The position numbers were made by a program, and so were the translations under genes. 6,223 nucleotides of DNA from NCBI GenBank assembly GCA_946482585.1, contig CAMLSI010000331.1:1-6223 (forward strand), in the 5' to 3' direction. Every line of letters starts with the position of its first letter. The stretch's first letter is position 1. Source of the stretch: an uncultured Lysobacteraceae bacterium. GTDB taxonomy: Bacteria > Pseudomonadota > Gammaproteobacteria > Xanthomonadales > Rhodanobacteraceae. This document shows positions 1 through 5,408 of this stretch, one piece after another. The notes below the pieces were generated by a model. It searched no databases. It saw only the letters and a program-made list of their open reading frames with translations, and had not been told where the DNA came from.

Positions 1-786
1 CAGCGCGCCGCCGGTGCGGCGGCGCGTCGGATCGACCGAGATCACGGCCATGCGCATCCCGGGGAAACTCGCGAGAAAGCGGTTCAGCAGCTCATCCGTG
101 ACCGACGATTTGCCGGCGCCGCCGGTGCCGGTGATGCCGACGACCGGCGCGCCTCGATCCGAGAGCGCGAAGCGCGAATCGCCGGCGGCCCAGTCCTTGC
201 GCAAGTGCGCGAGTTCGCTGTCACTGTAGGCGCCGTTTTCGATCGCGGACAGCACGCGGCCGATCGCGATCTCGTCGTCGAGCGCGGGTTGCGCGCCCTG
301 CGTGCCGTGCGCGACGCGCCGGGCGCGGCCCTGGCTCGCGCGGCGCACCACGTCCTCGATCATCGCGACGAGGCCCATGTGCATGCCGTCGTTCGGATGA
401 TAGATGCGCTCGACGCCGTAGGCCTGCAGCTCGGCGATCTCCTCCGGCGTGATCGTGCCGCCGCCGCCGCCGAACACGCGCACGTGACCGGCGCCGCGTT
501 CCTTGAGCATGTCGACCATGTACTTGAAGTATTCGACGTGGCCGCCTTGGTAGGAGCTCAGCGCGATCGCGTCGGCGTCTTCCTGCAACGCGGCGCGCAC
601 CACGTCTTCGACCGAGCGGTTGTGGCCGAGATGGATCACTTCGGCGCCCTGGGCCTGGATCAGGCGGCGCATGATGTTGATCGCCGCGTCGTGCCCGTCG
701 AACAGGCTCGCGGCGGTGACGAAGCGCAGCGGAGCGGCAGCGGCCGCCTGGTCCTGCGTGGCTACGAGTTTGGCGGGAGAGCTCAT
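1..786 (-). CDS. icmF: Fused isobutyryl-CoA mutase IcmF, N-terminal part (runs off the left edge)
   Basis: Adenosylcobalamin-dependent enzyme that interconverts isobutyryl-CoA and n-butyryl-CoA in the cytoplasm. The full family protein is about 1,050-1,100 residues: B12 domain, MeaB-like G-protein chaperone, then substrate-binding mutase domain. Only residues 1-262 are here. Residues about 20-150 are the B12 domain: DGHDAAI at 30-36 holds the cobalamin-ligating His32, SSY at 77-79 takes the place of the usual SxL, and a run of five glycines lies at 106-110. Residues about 212-262 start the GTPase: the P-loop is GTGGAGKS at 220-227, and SVDPTRRRTGGAL at 250-262 matches the IcmF G domain. The B12-then-G order separates IcmF from stand-alone methylmalonyl-CoA mutase subunits. 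An in-frame ATG at 819 overlaps the -10 element, so the ATG at 786 is preferred; its ribosome site is weak. The gene is divergent from the exported protein at 957. The mutase domain lies outside the window, so substrate choice cannot be read. Confidence 0.94.
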   Translation of the reverse strand, partial: MSSPAKLVATQDQAAAAAPLRFVTAASLFDGHDAAINIMRRLIQAQGAEVIHLGHNRSVEDVVRAALQEDADAIALSSYQGGHVEYFKYMVDMLKERGAGHVRVFGGGGGTITPEEIAELQAYGVERIYHPNDGMHMGLVAMIEDVVRRASQGRARRVAHGTQGAQPALDDEIAIGRVLSAIENGAYSDSELAHLRKDWAAGDSRFALSDRGAPVVGITGTGGAGKSSVTDELLNRFLASFPGMRMAVISVDPTRRRTGGAL

Positions 787-817
787 CGTCGGTCCGGGCG
801 AAGTGGCGCAGGCGGCC

Positions 818-823
818 ATTGTA
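818..823 (-). promoter_or_regulatory. -10 element of icmF
   Basis: TACAAT on the minus strand, five of six bases matching the sigma70 consensus, leaving about 31 nt to the ATG at 786. No convincing -35 is seen 16-18 bp upstream. It argues against the in-frame upstream ATG at 819, which would overlap the -10 element and lie before the transcription start. Confidence 0.5.
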
Positions 824-893
824 GCCCGCCGTGTTCGCGCGCCGGTCCCGCGGTTGTCCGGACCTATGCGACGGCGCAGCCGTACGGCGCGGA

Positions 894-922
894 TCGGCAG
901 GAACCGCGCGAGGCACTATGAT
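894..922 (+). promoter_or_regulatory. Sigma70-like promoter of the exported protein at 957
   Basis: The -35 TCGGCA (894-899, four of six consensus bases) and the -10 TATGAT (917-922, five of six) are separated by exactly 17 bp. Predicted start is near 929, giving a leader of about 28 nt. This is the best complete promoter in the window. It is divergent from the icmF promoter; an 8-bp palindrome GTCCGGAC (856-863) lies between the two. Confidence 0.55.
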
Positions 923-956
923 CGCGCTCTGCCCTCAACGACTTCCGGAGTCGCGC

Positions 957-1562
957 ATGCTCTACCGCACCGCCCTGCTGCTCGCGCTCGCCGCCGCCGG
1001 CACCGCGTCCGCCAAGGACATTCGGCTGAAGAACCCGAGCTTCGAGGAACCGGCGACGGTGCACGACGTCGTCAGCGGCTGGCGAGCAGTGCAGCATTCG
1101 GGCGAAGACGCCTACGAGTTCACGACCGTCGGCGACATCCAGGCCAAGGGCAAGCGCAGCTTCCGCCTGACGCGCGTCAAGGAGCAATTCTACGGCGCGC
1201 TCGACCAGTCCCTGCCGGCGGCGCCGATGGCCGGCAAGAAGATCGAATTCCGTTTTCAGCTGCGCGCGAAAGACGTCGGTCCCGAAGGTTTCTTTCCCTA
1301 CGTGAACCTGACCAGCAGCACCGGCGACGTGCTCGAACAGACGCTCGGCGAGAAGGTCGAGGGCACTGTGGAAGAGTGGAAAATCATCAAAGTGACGCTG
1401 ATCGTCCCGCACGACGTGCAGAACATCGTCGTGGGCATGATGCTCAAGGATGCAGGCACGATCTGGGCGGACGACGCGACGCTGCGCACGATCGACGACG
1501 GCGCGGCCAAGCCGGCGCCGAAGCCGGAAAAGCCGCGCGCGAACAAGATCATGATTCCCTGA
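957..1562 (+). CDS. Exported beta-jelly-roll-like protein of unknown function
   Basis: A 201-residue protein I do not recognise as a named family. Residues 1-19 form a signal peptide: Arg4, a hydrophobic Leu/Ala core, and cleavage after Ala17-Ser18-Ala19. The mature part begins with NPSFEEP (26-32) and a GW pair (41-42), and a late strand reads IWADDATL (169-176). NPxFE near the start and WxDD in the last strand are typical of galactose-binding-like or CenC-type carbohydrate-binding jelly-rolls, so this is probably a single small beta-sandwich. No catalytic domain, lipobox, cysteine or membrane anchor is present. The tail (about 182-201) is rich in Lys, Pro and Ala and probably disordered. 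ATG 957 is chosen over upstream starts because GGAG (947-950) sits 6 nt before it and the signal peptide begins there. The function may be ligand or polysaccharide binding in the periplasm; that is inference. The link to the divergent icmF is positional only. Confidence 0.85.
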   Translation: MLYRTALLLALAAAGTASAKDIRLKNPSFEEPATVHDVVSGWRAVQHSGEDAYEFTTVGDIQAKGKRSFRLTRVKEQFYGALDQSLPAAPMAGKKIEFRFQLRAKDVGPEGFFPYVNLTSSTGDVLEQTLGEKVEGTVEEWKIIKVTLIVPHDVQNIVVGMMLKDAGTIWADDATLRTIDDGAAKPAPKPEKPRANKIMIP

Positions 1563-1566
1563 CCGG

Positions 1567-1601
1567 AGCGGCCACTTCGCCGCTGCGCCTCCTCGGCCGC
1601 T
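1567..1601. repeat. Inverted repeat just after the exported-protein gene
   Basis: AGCGGCC (1567-1573) pairs with GGCCGCT (1595-1601), 7 bp with a 21-nt loop, starting 5 nt after the stop codon. No T tract follows. It may contribute to 3'-end structure. Confidence 0.35.
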
Positions 1602-1623
1602 GCCGCTCGTCTCCACGACCCCG

Positions 1624-1650
1624 CCGTACGCTCGCTGCGCGAGCGTACGG
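1624..1650 (+). terminator. Perfect 12-bp hairpin, candidate terminator
   Basis: CCGTACGCTCGC (1624-1635) pairs perfectly with GCGAGCGTACGG (1639-1650) around a TGC loop. It lies 62 nt after the stop of the exported-protein gene and is followed at 1654-1669 by a second hairpin, CCCCT/AGGGG with a 6-nt loop. There is no run of T, so it is not a textbook intrinsic terminator. It may still halt transcription or protect the 3' end, or be part of a dispersed palindromic repeat. Confidence 0.45.
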
Positions 1651-1673
1651 TCGCCCCTGACTCAAGGGGGCTC

Positions 1674-1723
1674 CGAAAGACAAAGACGAAAGAGCGGCGG
1701 TTCCGTTTCCCGCGCTGCCGCTC
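1674..1723 (-). terminator. Hairpin plus T-rich tail read on the minus strand
   Basis: GAGCGGC (1692-1698) pairs with GCCGCTC (1717-1723), 7 bp with an 18-nt loop. Read on the minus strand the stem is followed by a T-rich tract (TCTTTCGTCTTTGTCTTTC, 1692 to 1674), the order expected of an intrinsic terminator. No minus-strand gene leads into it, so either it ends an antisense or small RNA or the resemblance is chance. Confidence 0.25.
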
Positions 1724-1873
1724 GCGCTTGATTGCGCGGCCCGATCGCGCGGCGTCGCCGAGCGGTGAAGCAAACGCGACATTTAGGCATTTCGCGCATG
1801 CGGGCCGCGACGCGTCGTTGCGGTTCTGCGCGGCAGCGTCCGCTAGAGCGTTCCACCCACCGGCGCACGCGGC

Positions 1874-1879
1874 TACACT
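1874..1879 (+). promoter_or_regulatory. -10 element of the leucine dehydrogenase gene
   Basis: TACACT has the TAnnnT pattern shared by the other genes here and is followed by CGCG-rich sequence, as in several of them. A TTCCAC sits 17 bp upstream (1851-1856) but matches the -35 consensus poorly. Predicted start is about 1886, giving a leader of about 145 nt, far longer than for the other genes. Confidence 0.45.
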
Positions 1880-1885
1880 ACGCGC

Positions 1886-2031
1886 CGCCAACGCCCGCCA
1901 CCTCCTGCGGGCGTTGGTGCGTATGCCTTCTCACTCAGTCACTTAGCGCAGGATCTTCGCGAAACGACGCACCTTCGTGCGCACGCCATCCCGCGCAAGT
2001 CCCCGCGTCTCCACACCGGAGTAGTACGTCG
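1886..2031 (+). promoter_or_regulatory. Structured 5' leader of the leucine dehydrogenase gene
   Basis: If transcription starts near 1886, the mRNA opens with a perfect 11-bp stem, CCAACGCCCGC (1888-1898) with GCGGGCGTTGG (1907-1917), and the loop CACCTCCT (1899-1906). The loop equals the anti-Shine-Dalgarno CACCUCCU of 16S rRNA. A second small hairpin, CGCAC/GTGCG with a CTTC loop, is at 1968-1981. The gene's own ribosome site GGAG is at 2018-2021 and could pair with CTCC of the loop (1902-1905), but by only four base pairs. A 7-codon frame MPSHSVT (1923-1946) lies between, without a good ribosome site. I know no riboswitch family of this shape. It could be a regulatory leader, an attenuator without a T run, or the 5' part of a small RNA. 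Confidence 0.4.
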
Positions 2032-3135
2032 ATGATCTTTGAAACCCTCGCTCAGACGGGCCACGAGCAGGTCGTTTTCTGCCACAACAAGGACGCGGGC
2101 CTGAAGGCCATCATCGCGATCCACAACACGGTCCTCGGTCCGGCGCTCGGCGGTACGCGCATGTGGGCCTACAAGACCGAGCAGGAAGCACTGAACGACG
2201 TGCTGCGCCTGTCGCGCGGCATGACCTACAAAGCGGCGGTGTCGGGCATCAACCTCGGCGGCGGCAAGGCCGTGATCATCGGCGACCCGTCCAAGGACAA
2301 GTCCGAAGCGCTGTTCCGCGCGTTCGGCCGCTTCATCAATTCGCTCAACGGCCGCTACATCACGGCCGAAGACGTCGGCATCGACGTCAACGATATGGAA
2401 TACGTGCTCAAGGAAACCGAGTTCGTGACCGGTGTGCATCAGGTCCACGGCGGCTCGGGCGATCCCTCGCCGTTCACCGCATTCGGCACGCTCCAGGGCC
2501 TCATGGCCGCGCTGAACGCCAAGTTCGGCAATGAAGACGTCGGCAAATACAGCTACGCCGTGCAGGGTGTCGGCCACGTCGGCATGGAATTCGTGAAGCT
2601 GCTGCGCGAACAGGGCGCGAAAGTGTGGGTCACGGACATCAATCAGGAAGCCGTGAAGCGCTGCGTCGACGAATACGGCTGCGAAGCCGTCGCGCTCGAC
2701 GAGATCTACGACGTGCCGGCCGACATCTACTCGCCGTGCGCGCTCGGCGGCACGGTCAACGACAAGACGCTGCCGCGCCTGAAGTGCAAGGTGATCTGCG
2801 GCGCCGCGAACAACCAGCTCGCGAACGATGCGATCGGCGACGAAGTCGAAGCGCGCGGCATCCTGTATGCGCCCGACTACGCGGTCAACGCCGGCGGCCT
2901 CATGAACGTGTCGCTGGAAATCGACGGCTACAACCGCGAACGCGCGATGCGCATGATGCGCACGATCTATTACAACCTCGGCAAGATCTTCCAGATCGCC
3001 ACGCGCGACGGCATCCCGACCTACAAGGCGGCCGACCGCATGGCCGAGGAACGCATCAACGCGATCGGCCGGATCAAGCTGCCGCACATGGGCAACCAGC
3101 AGACCCGCTTCCTCGGCCGCATGCGCGGTCAGTAA
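2032..3135 (+). CDS. Leucine dehydrogenase-type branched-chain amino acid dehydrogenase
   Basis: Cytoplasmic NAD-dependent oxidative deamination of leucine, valine or isoleucine to the 2-oxo acid plus ammonia, reversible. The 367 residues match the family length (about 364). The N-terminal catalytic domain has GPALGGTRMW (36-45), MTYK with Lys67, GGGK with Lys79 and TAEDVG with catalytic Asp114; these align with Lys68, Lys80 and Asp115 of Bacillus leucine dehydrogenases. The NAD domain has GVGHVG (179-184) and an acidic Asp202 after the second strand, as for NAD rather than NADP. Later conserved blocks are SPCALGG (234-240), GAANNQL (257-263) and APDYAVNAGG (280-289). Pocket residues are mixed: Ala112 is leucine-type, Leu290 is phenylalanine-type, so annotation as Leu/Phe/Val dehydrogenase is safest. 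ATG 2032 starts the homologous region; GGAG (2018-2021) lies 10 nt upstream, rather far. An open frame extends upstream but is composition shadow. Expression probably runs from the promoter at 1874 through the structured leader. Confidence 0.95.
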   Translation: MIFETLAQTGHEQVVFCHNKDAGLKAIIAIHNTVLGPALGGTRMWAYKTEQEALNDVLRLSRGMTYKAAVSGINLGGGKAVIIGDPSKDKSEALFRAFGRFINSLNGRYITAEDVGIDVNDMEYVLKETEFVTGVHQVHGGSGDPSPFTAFGTLQGLMAALNAKFGNEDVGKYSYAVQGVGHVGMEFVKLLREQGAKVWVTDINQEAVKRCVDEYGCEAVALDEIYDVPADIYSPCALGGTVNDKTLPRLKCKVICGAANNQLANDAIGDEVEARGILYAPDYAVNAGGLMNVSLEIDGYNRERAMRMMRTIYYNLGKIFQIATRDGIPTYKAADRMAEERINAIGRIKLPHMGNQQTRFLGRMRGQ

Positions 3136-3150
3136 GCACCCGCAGCACAC

Positions 3151-3176
3151 CCGCCGCCGTGCGTGCACGGCGGCGG
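3151..3176 (+). terminator. Perfect GC-only-like hairpin after the leucine dehydrogenase gene
   Basis: CCGCCGCCGTGC (3151-3162) is the exact reverse complement of GCACGGCGGCGG (3165-3176), giving an 11-bp stem with a CGTG loop, 16 nt after the stop codon. It is very stable and in terminator position, but followed by CTCGCC, not T. It is probably a 3'-end stabiliser or an imperfect terminator for the upstream gene. Confidence 0.5.
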
Positions 3177-3200
3177 CCTCGCCCCGCAGCGAGGCCGTGC

Positions 3201-3206
3201 TAGAGT
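3201..3206 (+). promoter_or_regulatory. -10-like element upstream of the membrane-anchored exported protein
   Basis: TAGAGT, preceded by GTGC and followed by CGCC, in the same position relative to its gene as the other -10 candidates (39 nt to the ATG). No recognisable -35. The predicted start near 3213 falls at the left arm of the hairpin at 3215-3231. Confidence 0.35.
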
Positions 3207-3214
3207 CGCCCGGG

Positions 3215-3231
3215 CCGGCCGCAGCGGCCGG
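3215..3231 (+). repeat. 5'-end hairpin in the leader of the gene at 3246
   Basis: CCGGCCG (3215-3221) pairs with CGGCCGG (3225-3231) around CAG, 7 bp. It ends 14 nt before the start codon, directly ahead of the GGGGGA ribosome site (3236-3241). If transcription starts near 3213 the hairpin forms the very 5' end of the message, where it could protect the mRNA. Confidence 0.4.
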
Positions 3232-3245
3232 TTTCGGGGGAAACC

Positions 3246-4079
3246 ATGGGGCTTTCTCGCTGGGCTCGCGCAGCTTGCGCGATCGCACTCTCCGCCGCCG
3301 CCGCGATCGCCGGCGCCACACCATATGCCTTCGGCTCGCGCAGCCTCGAGATTCCGCAGCCCGACGGCTACGGCCCGACGTCGACGAGCTCCGCGCAGAT
3401 CTTCAGCCTCGGCAGCGCGTTCCTGCCGCCGACCAACCGCCTCGTCGAGTTCTACGTCGCGCCGGCCGACGGCGAAGCCATGCTCGCGGGACGCCTCGAC
3501 ACGCTGCCGCGCTACTACCAGCTGCAGGTGCCGCGATCGCTCGACGGCAAGCCGCTGTCGGCCGCCGAATTCAGCGCCAACGCGAAAACGATAGAAAGCA
3601 GCCTCGAAACCGCGATGAAGAACGTCGGCACACAGGCCGGGCAGATCGTGCGCGAAGGCAACGAGCGCGTGCAGAAGCAGGCCGGCGTCGATCCCGGCGT
3701 CAGCATCGCCGACGTCGGCTATCACGGCGTGTTCCGCCGCGAAGACTGGGGCATCTTCTTCAGCATGAGCAGCACGGTCGGCGCGACCGGCTCGAGCAGC
3801 GACCGCATGTTCTGCGCGGGTGCGCTCGCGCTCGTCGGCCACCAGCTGATCTATTTCTACACGTATGCGATCGAGCGCACGCCGGCCGATCGCGACTGGG
3901 CCAAGCGGTCCCTGTCGGCCTGGGTCGATGCGGCACGCTCGGCCAATCCCGACGACGCGACGATCGAAGCCACCGCCGCGCCGCGCCGCAACAACTGGCT
4001 CGTGCGCGTCGTCGGCTTCGCGGTGCTCGGCGGACTGATCGGCGTGATCTACGGCCAGATGCGCCGCCGGCGCGGCTGA
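3246..4079 (+). CDS. Exported protein with C-terminal membrane anchor, unknown function
   Basis: A 277-residue protein I do not recognise. Residues 1-24 are a signal peptide (Arg5, Arg8, an Ala-rich core, cleavage after Ala22-Gly23-Ala24). Residues about 25-245 should face the periplasm. Near the C-terminus, NNW is followed by a hydrophobic segment (about 250-268: VVGFAVLGGLIGVIYGQ) and then MRRRRG. That is one membrane span with an arginine cluster on the cytoplasmic side, so the protein is probably a bitopic inner-membrane protein. A polar, helix-prone stretch lies at about 108-145. A single Cys remains in the mature part (in DRMFCAGAL). No enzyme motif, lipobox or repeat is visible. ATG 3246 is chosen for the GGGGGA site 4 nt upstream and because the signal peptide begins there. 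It stands between the leucine and isovaleryl-CoA dehydrogenase genes, but nothing in it suggests a part in that pathway. Confidence 0.85.
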   Translation: MGLSRWARAACAIALSAAAAIAGATPYAFGSRSLEIPQPDGYGPTSTSSAQIFSLGSAFLPPTNRLVEFYVAPADGEAMLAGRLDTLPRYYQLQVPRSLDGKPLSAAEFSANAKTIESSLETAMKNVGTQAGQIVREGNERVQKQAGVDPGVSIADVGYHGVFRREDWGIFFSMSSTVGATGSSSDRMFCAGALALVGHQLIYFYTYAIERTPADRDWAKRSLSAWVDAARSANPDDATIEATAAPRRNNWLVRVVGFAVLGGLIGVIYGQMRRRRG

Positions 4080-4102
4080 GCACGCATGTATGGACATGGC
4101 CA

Positions 4103-4132
4103 TTACCGGCGTCGCTCCGGCGCCGCTAGAAT
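4103..4132 (+). promoter_or_regulatory. Promoter upstream of isovaleryl-CoA dehydrogenase
   Basis: The -10 TAGAAT (4127-4132, five of six consensus bases) is followed by CCGCGC. A weak -35 TTACCG (4103-4108) lies 18 bp upstream. Predicted start is about 4139, giving a leader of about 28 nt. The 87-bp gap to the previous gene holds no clear terminator, so read-through is possible. Confidence 0.5.
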
Positions 4133-4166
4133 CCGCGCTTCCGCGCCCAGTCTCCGGTGAATACGC

Positions 4167-5324
4167 ATGCGTCCGTTCCCCCTCGGTGAAGATCTCGACC
4201 TCCTGCGCGAATCGGTACGCCAGTTCGCCGACAAGGAGATCGCGCCCCGCGCGGACCTGATCGACCGCGAGAACGTGTTCCCGGCCGACCTGTGGAAGAA
4301 GTTCGGCGAGATGGGCCTGCTCGGCGTCACCGTACCGGGCGAATACGGCGGCTCCGAACTCGGCTATCTGGCCCACCTCGTCGCGATGGAGGAAATCTCG
4401 CGCGCCTCGGGCTCGGTGGGGCTGTCCTACGGCGCACACTCCAATCTCTGTGTGCAAAACCTGTTTCACAATGGAACAGAGGAACAACGCAAAAAATACC
4501 TTCCCGGCCTGTGCAGCGGCGAGTTCGTCGGCGCGCTGGCGATGAGCGAGCCCGGCGCCGGCTCCGACGTGGTCGGATCGATGAGCTGCCGCGCCGAGCT
4601 CAAGGGCGATCGCTGGGTCGCGAACGGCTCGAAGATGTGGATCACGAACGGGCCCGATGCGGACGTGCTGCTGGTCTACATGCGCACTGCGCCGCGACCG
4701 GCCGGATCGCGCTGCATGACCGCCTTCATCGTCGAGAAGGGCATGAAAGGCTTCTCCACGGCGCAGAAGCTCGACAAGCTCGGCATGCGCGGCTCCAACA
4801 CCTCCGAACTCGTGTTCGAGGATTGCGAGATTCCGGTCGAGAACGTGGTCGGCCAGCTCAACGAGGGCGTGCGCGTGCTCATGAGCGGACTCGATACCGA
4901 GCGCCTCGTGCTCTCGGGCGGCCCGATCGGCCTGATGCAGGCCGCGCTCGACATCACCCTGCCCTACGTGCGCGAGCGCAAGCAGTTCAACGCGCCGATC
5001 GGCACGTTCGGCATCATGCAGGCCAAGGTCGCCGACATGTACACGGCGCTGCAGTCCTCGCGCGCGTTCGCCTACATGGTCGCGCAGGACTTCGACCGCG
5101 GCACCAAGTCGCGCATCGATCCGGCCTCGTGCCTGCTGAACGCCTCGCAGAACGCCGTGCGCGTCGCGCTCGAGGCGATCCAGGCGCTGGGCGGCAACGG
5201 CTACATCAACGAATTTCCGACCGGCCGCCTGCTGCGCGACGCGAAGCTCTACGAGATCGGCGCGGGCACGAACGAGATCCGCCGCATGCTGATCGGCCGC
5301 GAGCTGTTCCACGGCAAGTCCTGA
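4167..5324 (+). CDS. ivd: Isovaleryl-CoA dehydrogenase
   Basis: FAD-dependent acyl-CoA dehydrogenase that oxidises isovaleryl-CoA to 3-methylcrotonyl-CoA in leucine breakdown, passing electrons to electron-transfer flavoprotein. The 385 residues are the usual bacterial length. Visible blocks are PGEYGG (57-62), [13 protein letters not shown] (87-99), [11 protein letters not shown] (125-135), [11 protein letters not shown] (158-168), [12 protein letters not shown] (204-215), ALGGNGY (340-346) and [10 protein letters not shown] (364-373). Subfamily is set by the catalytic base: isovaleryl-CoA dehydrogenase uses a Glu in the DxERLVL helix, here Glu245 in [13 protein letters not shown]. The site that holds the catalytic Glu in medium- and short-chain enzymes (YEGT) is Ala366 here. 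ATG 4167 is the only sensible start; the ribosome site is weak (CGGTGA). Codons 93-112 (4443-4502) are oddly AT-rich. None of the other usual leucine-degradation genes (carboxylase, hydratase, lyase) follows directly. The product runs one step after the transaminated or deaminated leucine has become isovaleryl-CoA. Confidence 0.96.
   Translation: MRPFPLGEDLDLLRESVRQFADKEIAPRADLIDRENVFPADLWKKFGEMGLLGVTVPGEYGGSELGYLAHLVAMEEISRASGSVGLSYGAHSNLCVQNLFHNGTEEQRKKYLPGLCSGEFVGALAMSEPGAGSDVVGSMSCRAELKGDRWVANGSKMWITNGPDADVLLVYMRTAPRPAGSRCMTAFIVEKGMKGFSTAQKLDKLGMRGSNTSELVFEDCEIPVENVVGQLNEGVRVLMSGLDTERLVLSGGPIGLMQAALDITLPYVRERKQFNAPIGTFGIMQAKVADMYTALQSSRAFAYMVAQDFDRGTKSRIDPASCLLNASQNAVRVALEAIQALGGNGYINEFPTGRLLRDAKLYEIGAGTNEIRRMLIGRELFHGKS
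4440..4503 (+). other. Low-GC, rare-codon patch inside ivd
   Basis: The 60 bases 4441-4500 have 25 G/C (42%), against 41/60 in the preceding and 46/60 in the following 60. The frame is intact. The codons include TGT, TTT, GGA, ACA, CTT and a pair of AAA, all scarce elsewhere in the window, and encode part of [20 protein letters not shown] (residues 92-111). Confidence 0.8.
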
Positions 5325-5365
5325 GCGAAGCGGACGCCGCACGTCGGCGCTCGCGCATCGTTCTC

Positions 5366-5381
5366 CGCAGCGGCCGCTGCG
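5366..5381. repeat. 16-bp perfect palindrome in the ivd/regulator gap
   Basis: CGCAGCGGCCGCTGCG is a perfect 8+8 palindrome 41 bp after the ivd stop codon. It could be a protein-binding site or contribute to an RNA stem; no regulator can be named. Confidence 0.4.
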
Positions 5382-5390
5382 ACACCTTCG

Positions 5391-5404
5391 TTCACGAGCG
5401 TGAA
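5391..5404. promoter_or_regulatory. Operator-like inverted repeat TTCACG-AG-CGTGAA
   Basis: Perfect 6-bp half-sites with a 2-bp spacer, about 100 bp upstream of the -10 of the response regulator gene. The TTCAC/GTGAA arms resemble a small transcription-factor site in form only; I cannot assign the protein. It may also be a weak RNA hairpin after ivd. Confidence 0.3.
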
Positions 5405-5408
5405 AGCG

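Larger units (their letters stand above)
1563..1885. other. Gene-free stretch with stacked hairpins
   Basis: No credible gene, tRNA or rRNA is seen on either strand. The left half carries four inverted repeats in 160 bp: 1567-1601, 1624-1650, 1654-1669 and 1692-1723. A purine-rich tract of GAAAGA/CAAAGA-like units lies at about 1674-1693. The right half (1724-1873) is plain GC-rich DNA leading to the promoter at 1874. Open frames here have Arg/Ala/Ser-rich shadow composition. Candidates for the left half are a terminator region, a small RNA, or an interspersed repeat. Confidence 0.6.

Noticed and set aside
856..863. GTCCGGAC palindrome between the divergent promoters as an operator
   Set aside because: Only 8 bp with no extended symmetry; expected by chance in GC-rich DNA. 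Kept only as a note.
205..921. Plus-strand frame of 238 residues across the icmF region
   Set aside because: Antisense to clear icmF motifs (DGHDAAI, GTGGAGKS); composition is shadow-like.
831..956. Upstream extension of the exported protein to start at 831
   Set aside because: It would include the promoter, bury the signal peptide inside the protein, and lacks a ribosome site. ATG 957 has GGAG at 6 nt.
1298..1891. A 197-residue minus-strand frame starting at TTG 1891, preceded by a perfect AGGAGG 9 nt upstream
   Set aside because: The ribosome site is simply the complement of the CACCTCCT loop. The frame overlaps the exported-protein gene by 265 bp in antisense, and its product is Arg/Ser/Ala-rich and unlike a protein. 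It would need translation evidence to revive it.
1923..1946. Seven-codon leader peptide MPSHSVT in the dehydrogenase leader
   Set aside because: No convincing ribosome site, no run of Leu, Val or Ile codons as expected for attenuation, and such short frames are common by chance.
1732..2031. N-terminal extension of the leucine dehydrogenase by up to 100 residues
   Set aside because: The extension is Arg/His/Pro-rich, has no family counterpart, and starts before the -10 element. The family's normal start matches ATG 2032.
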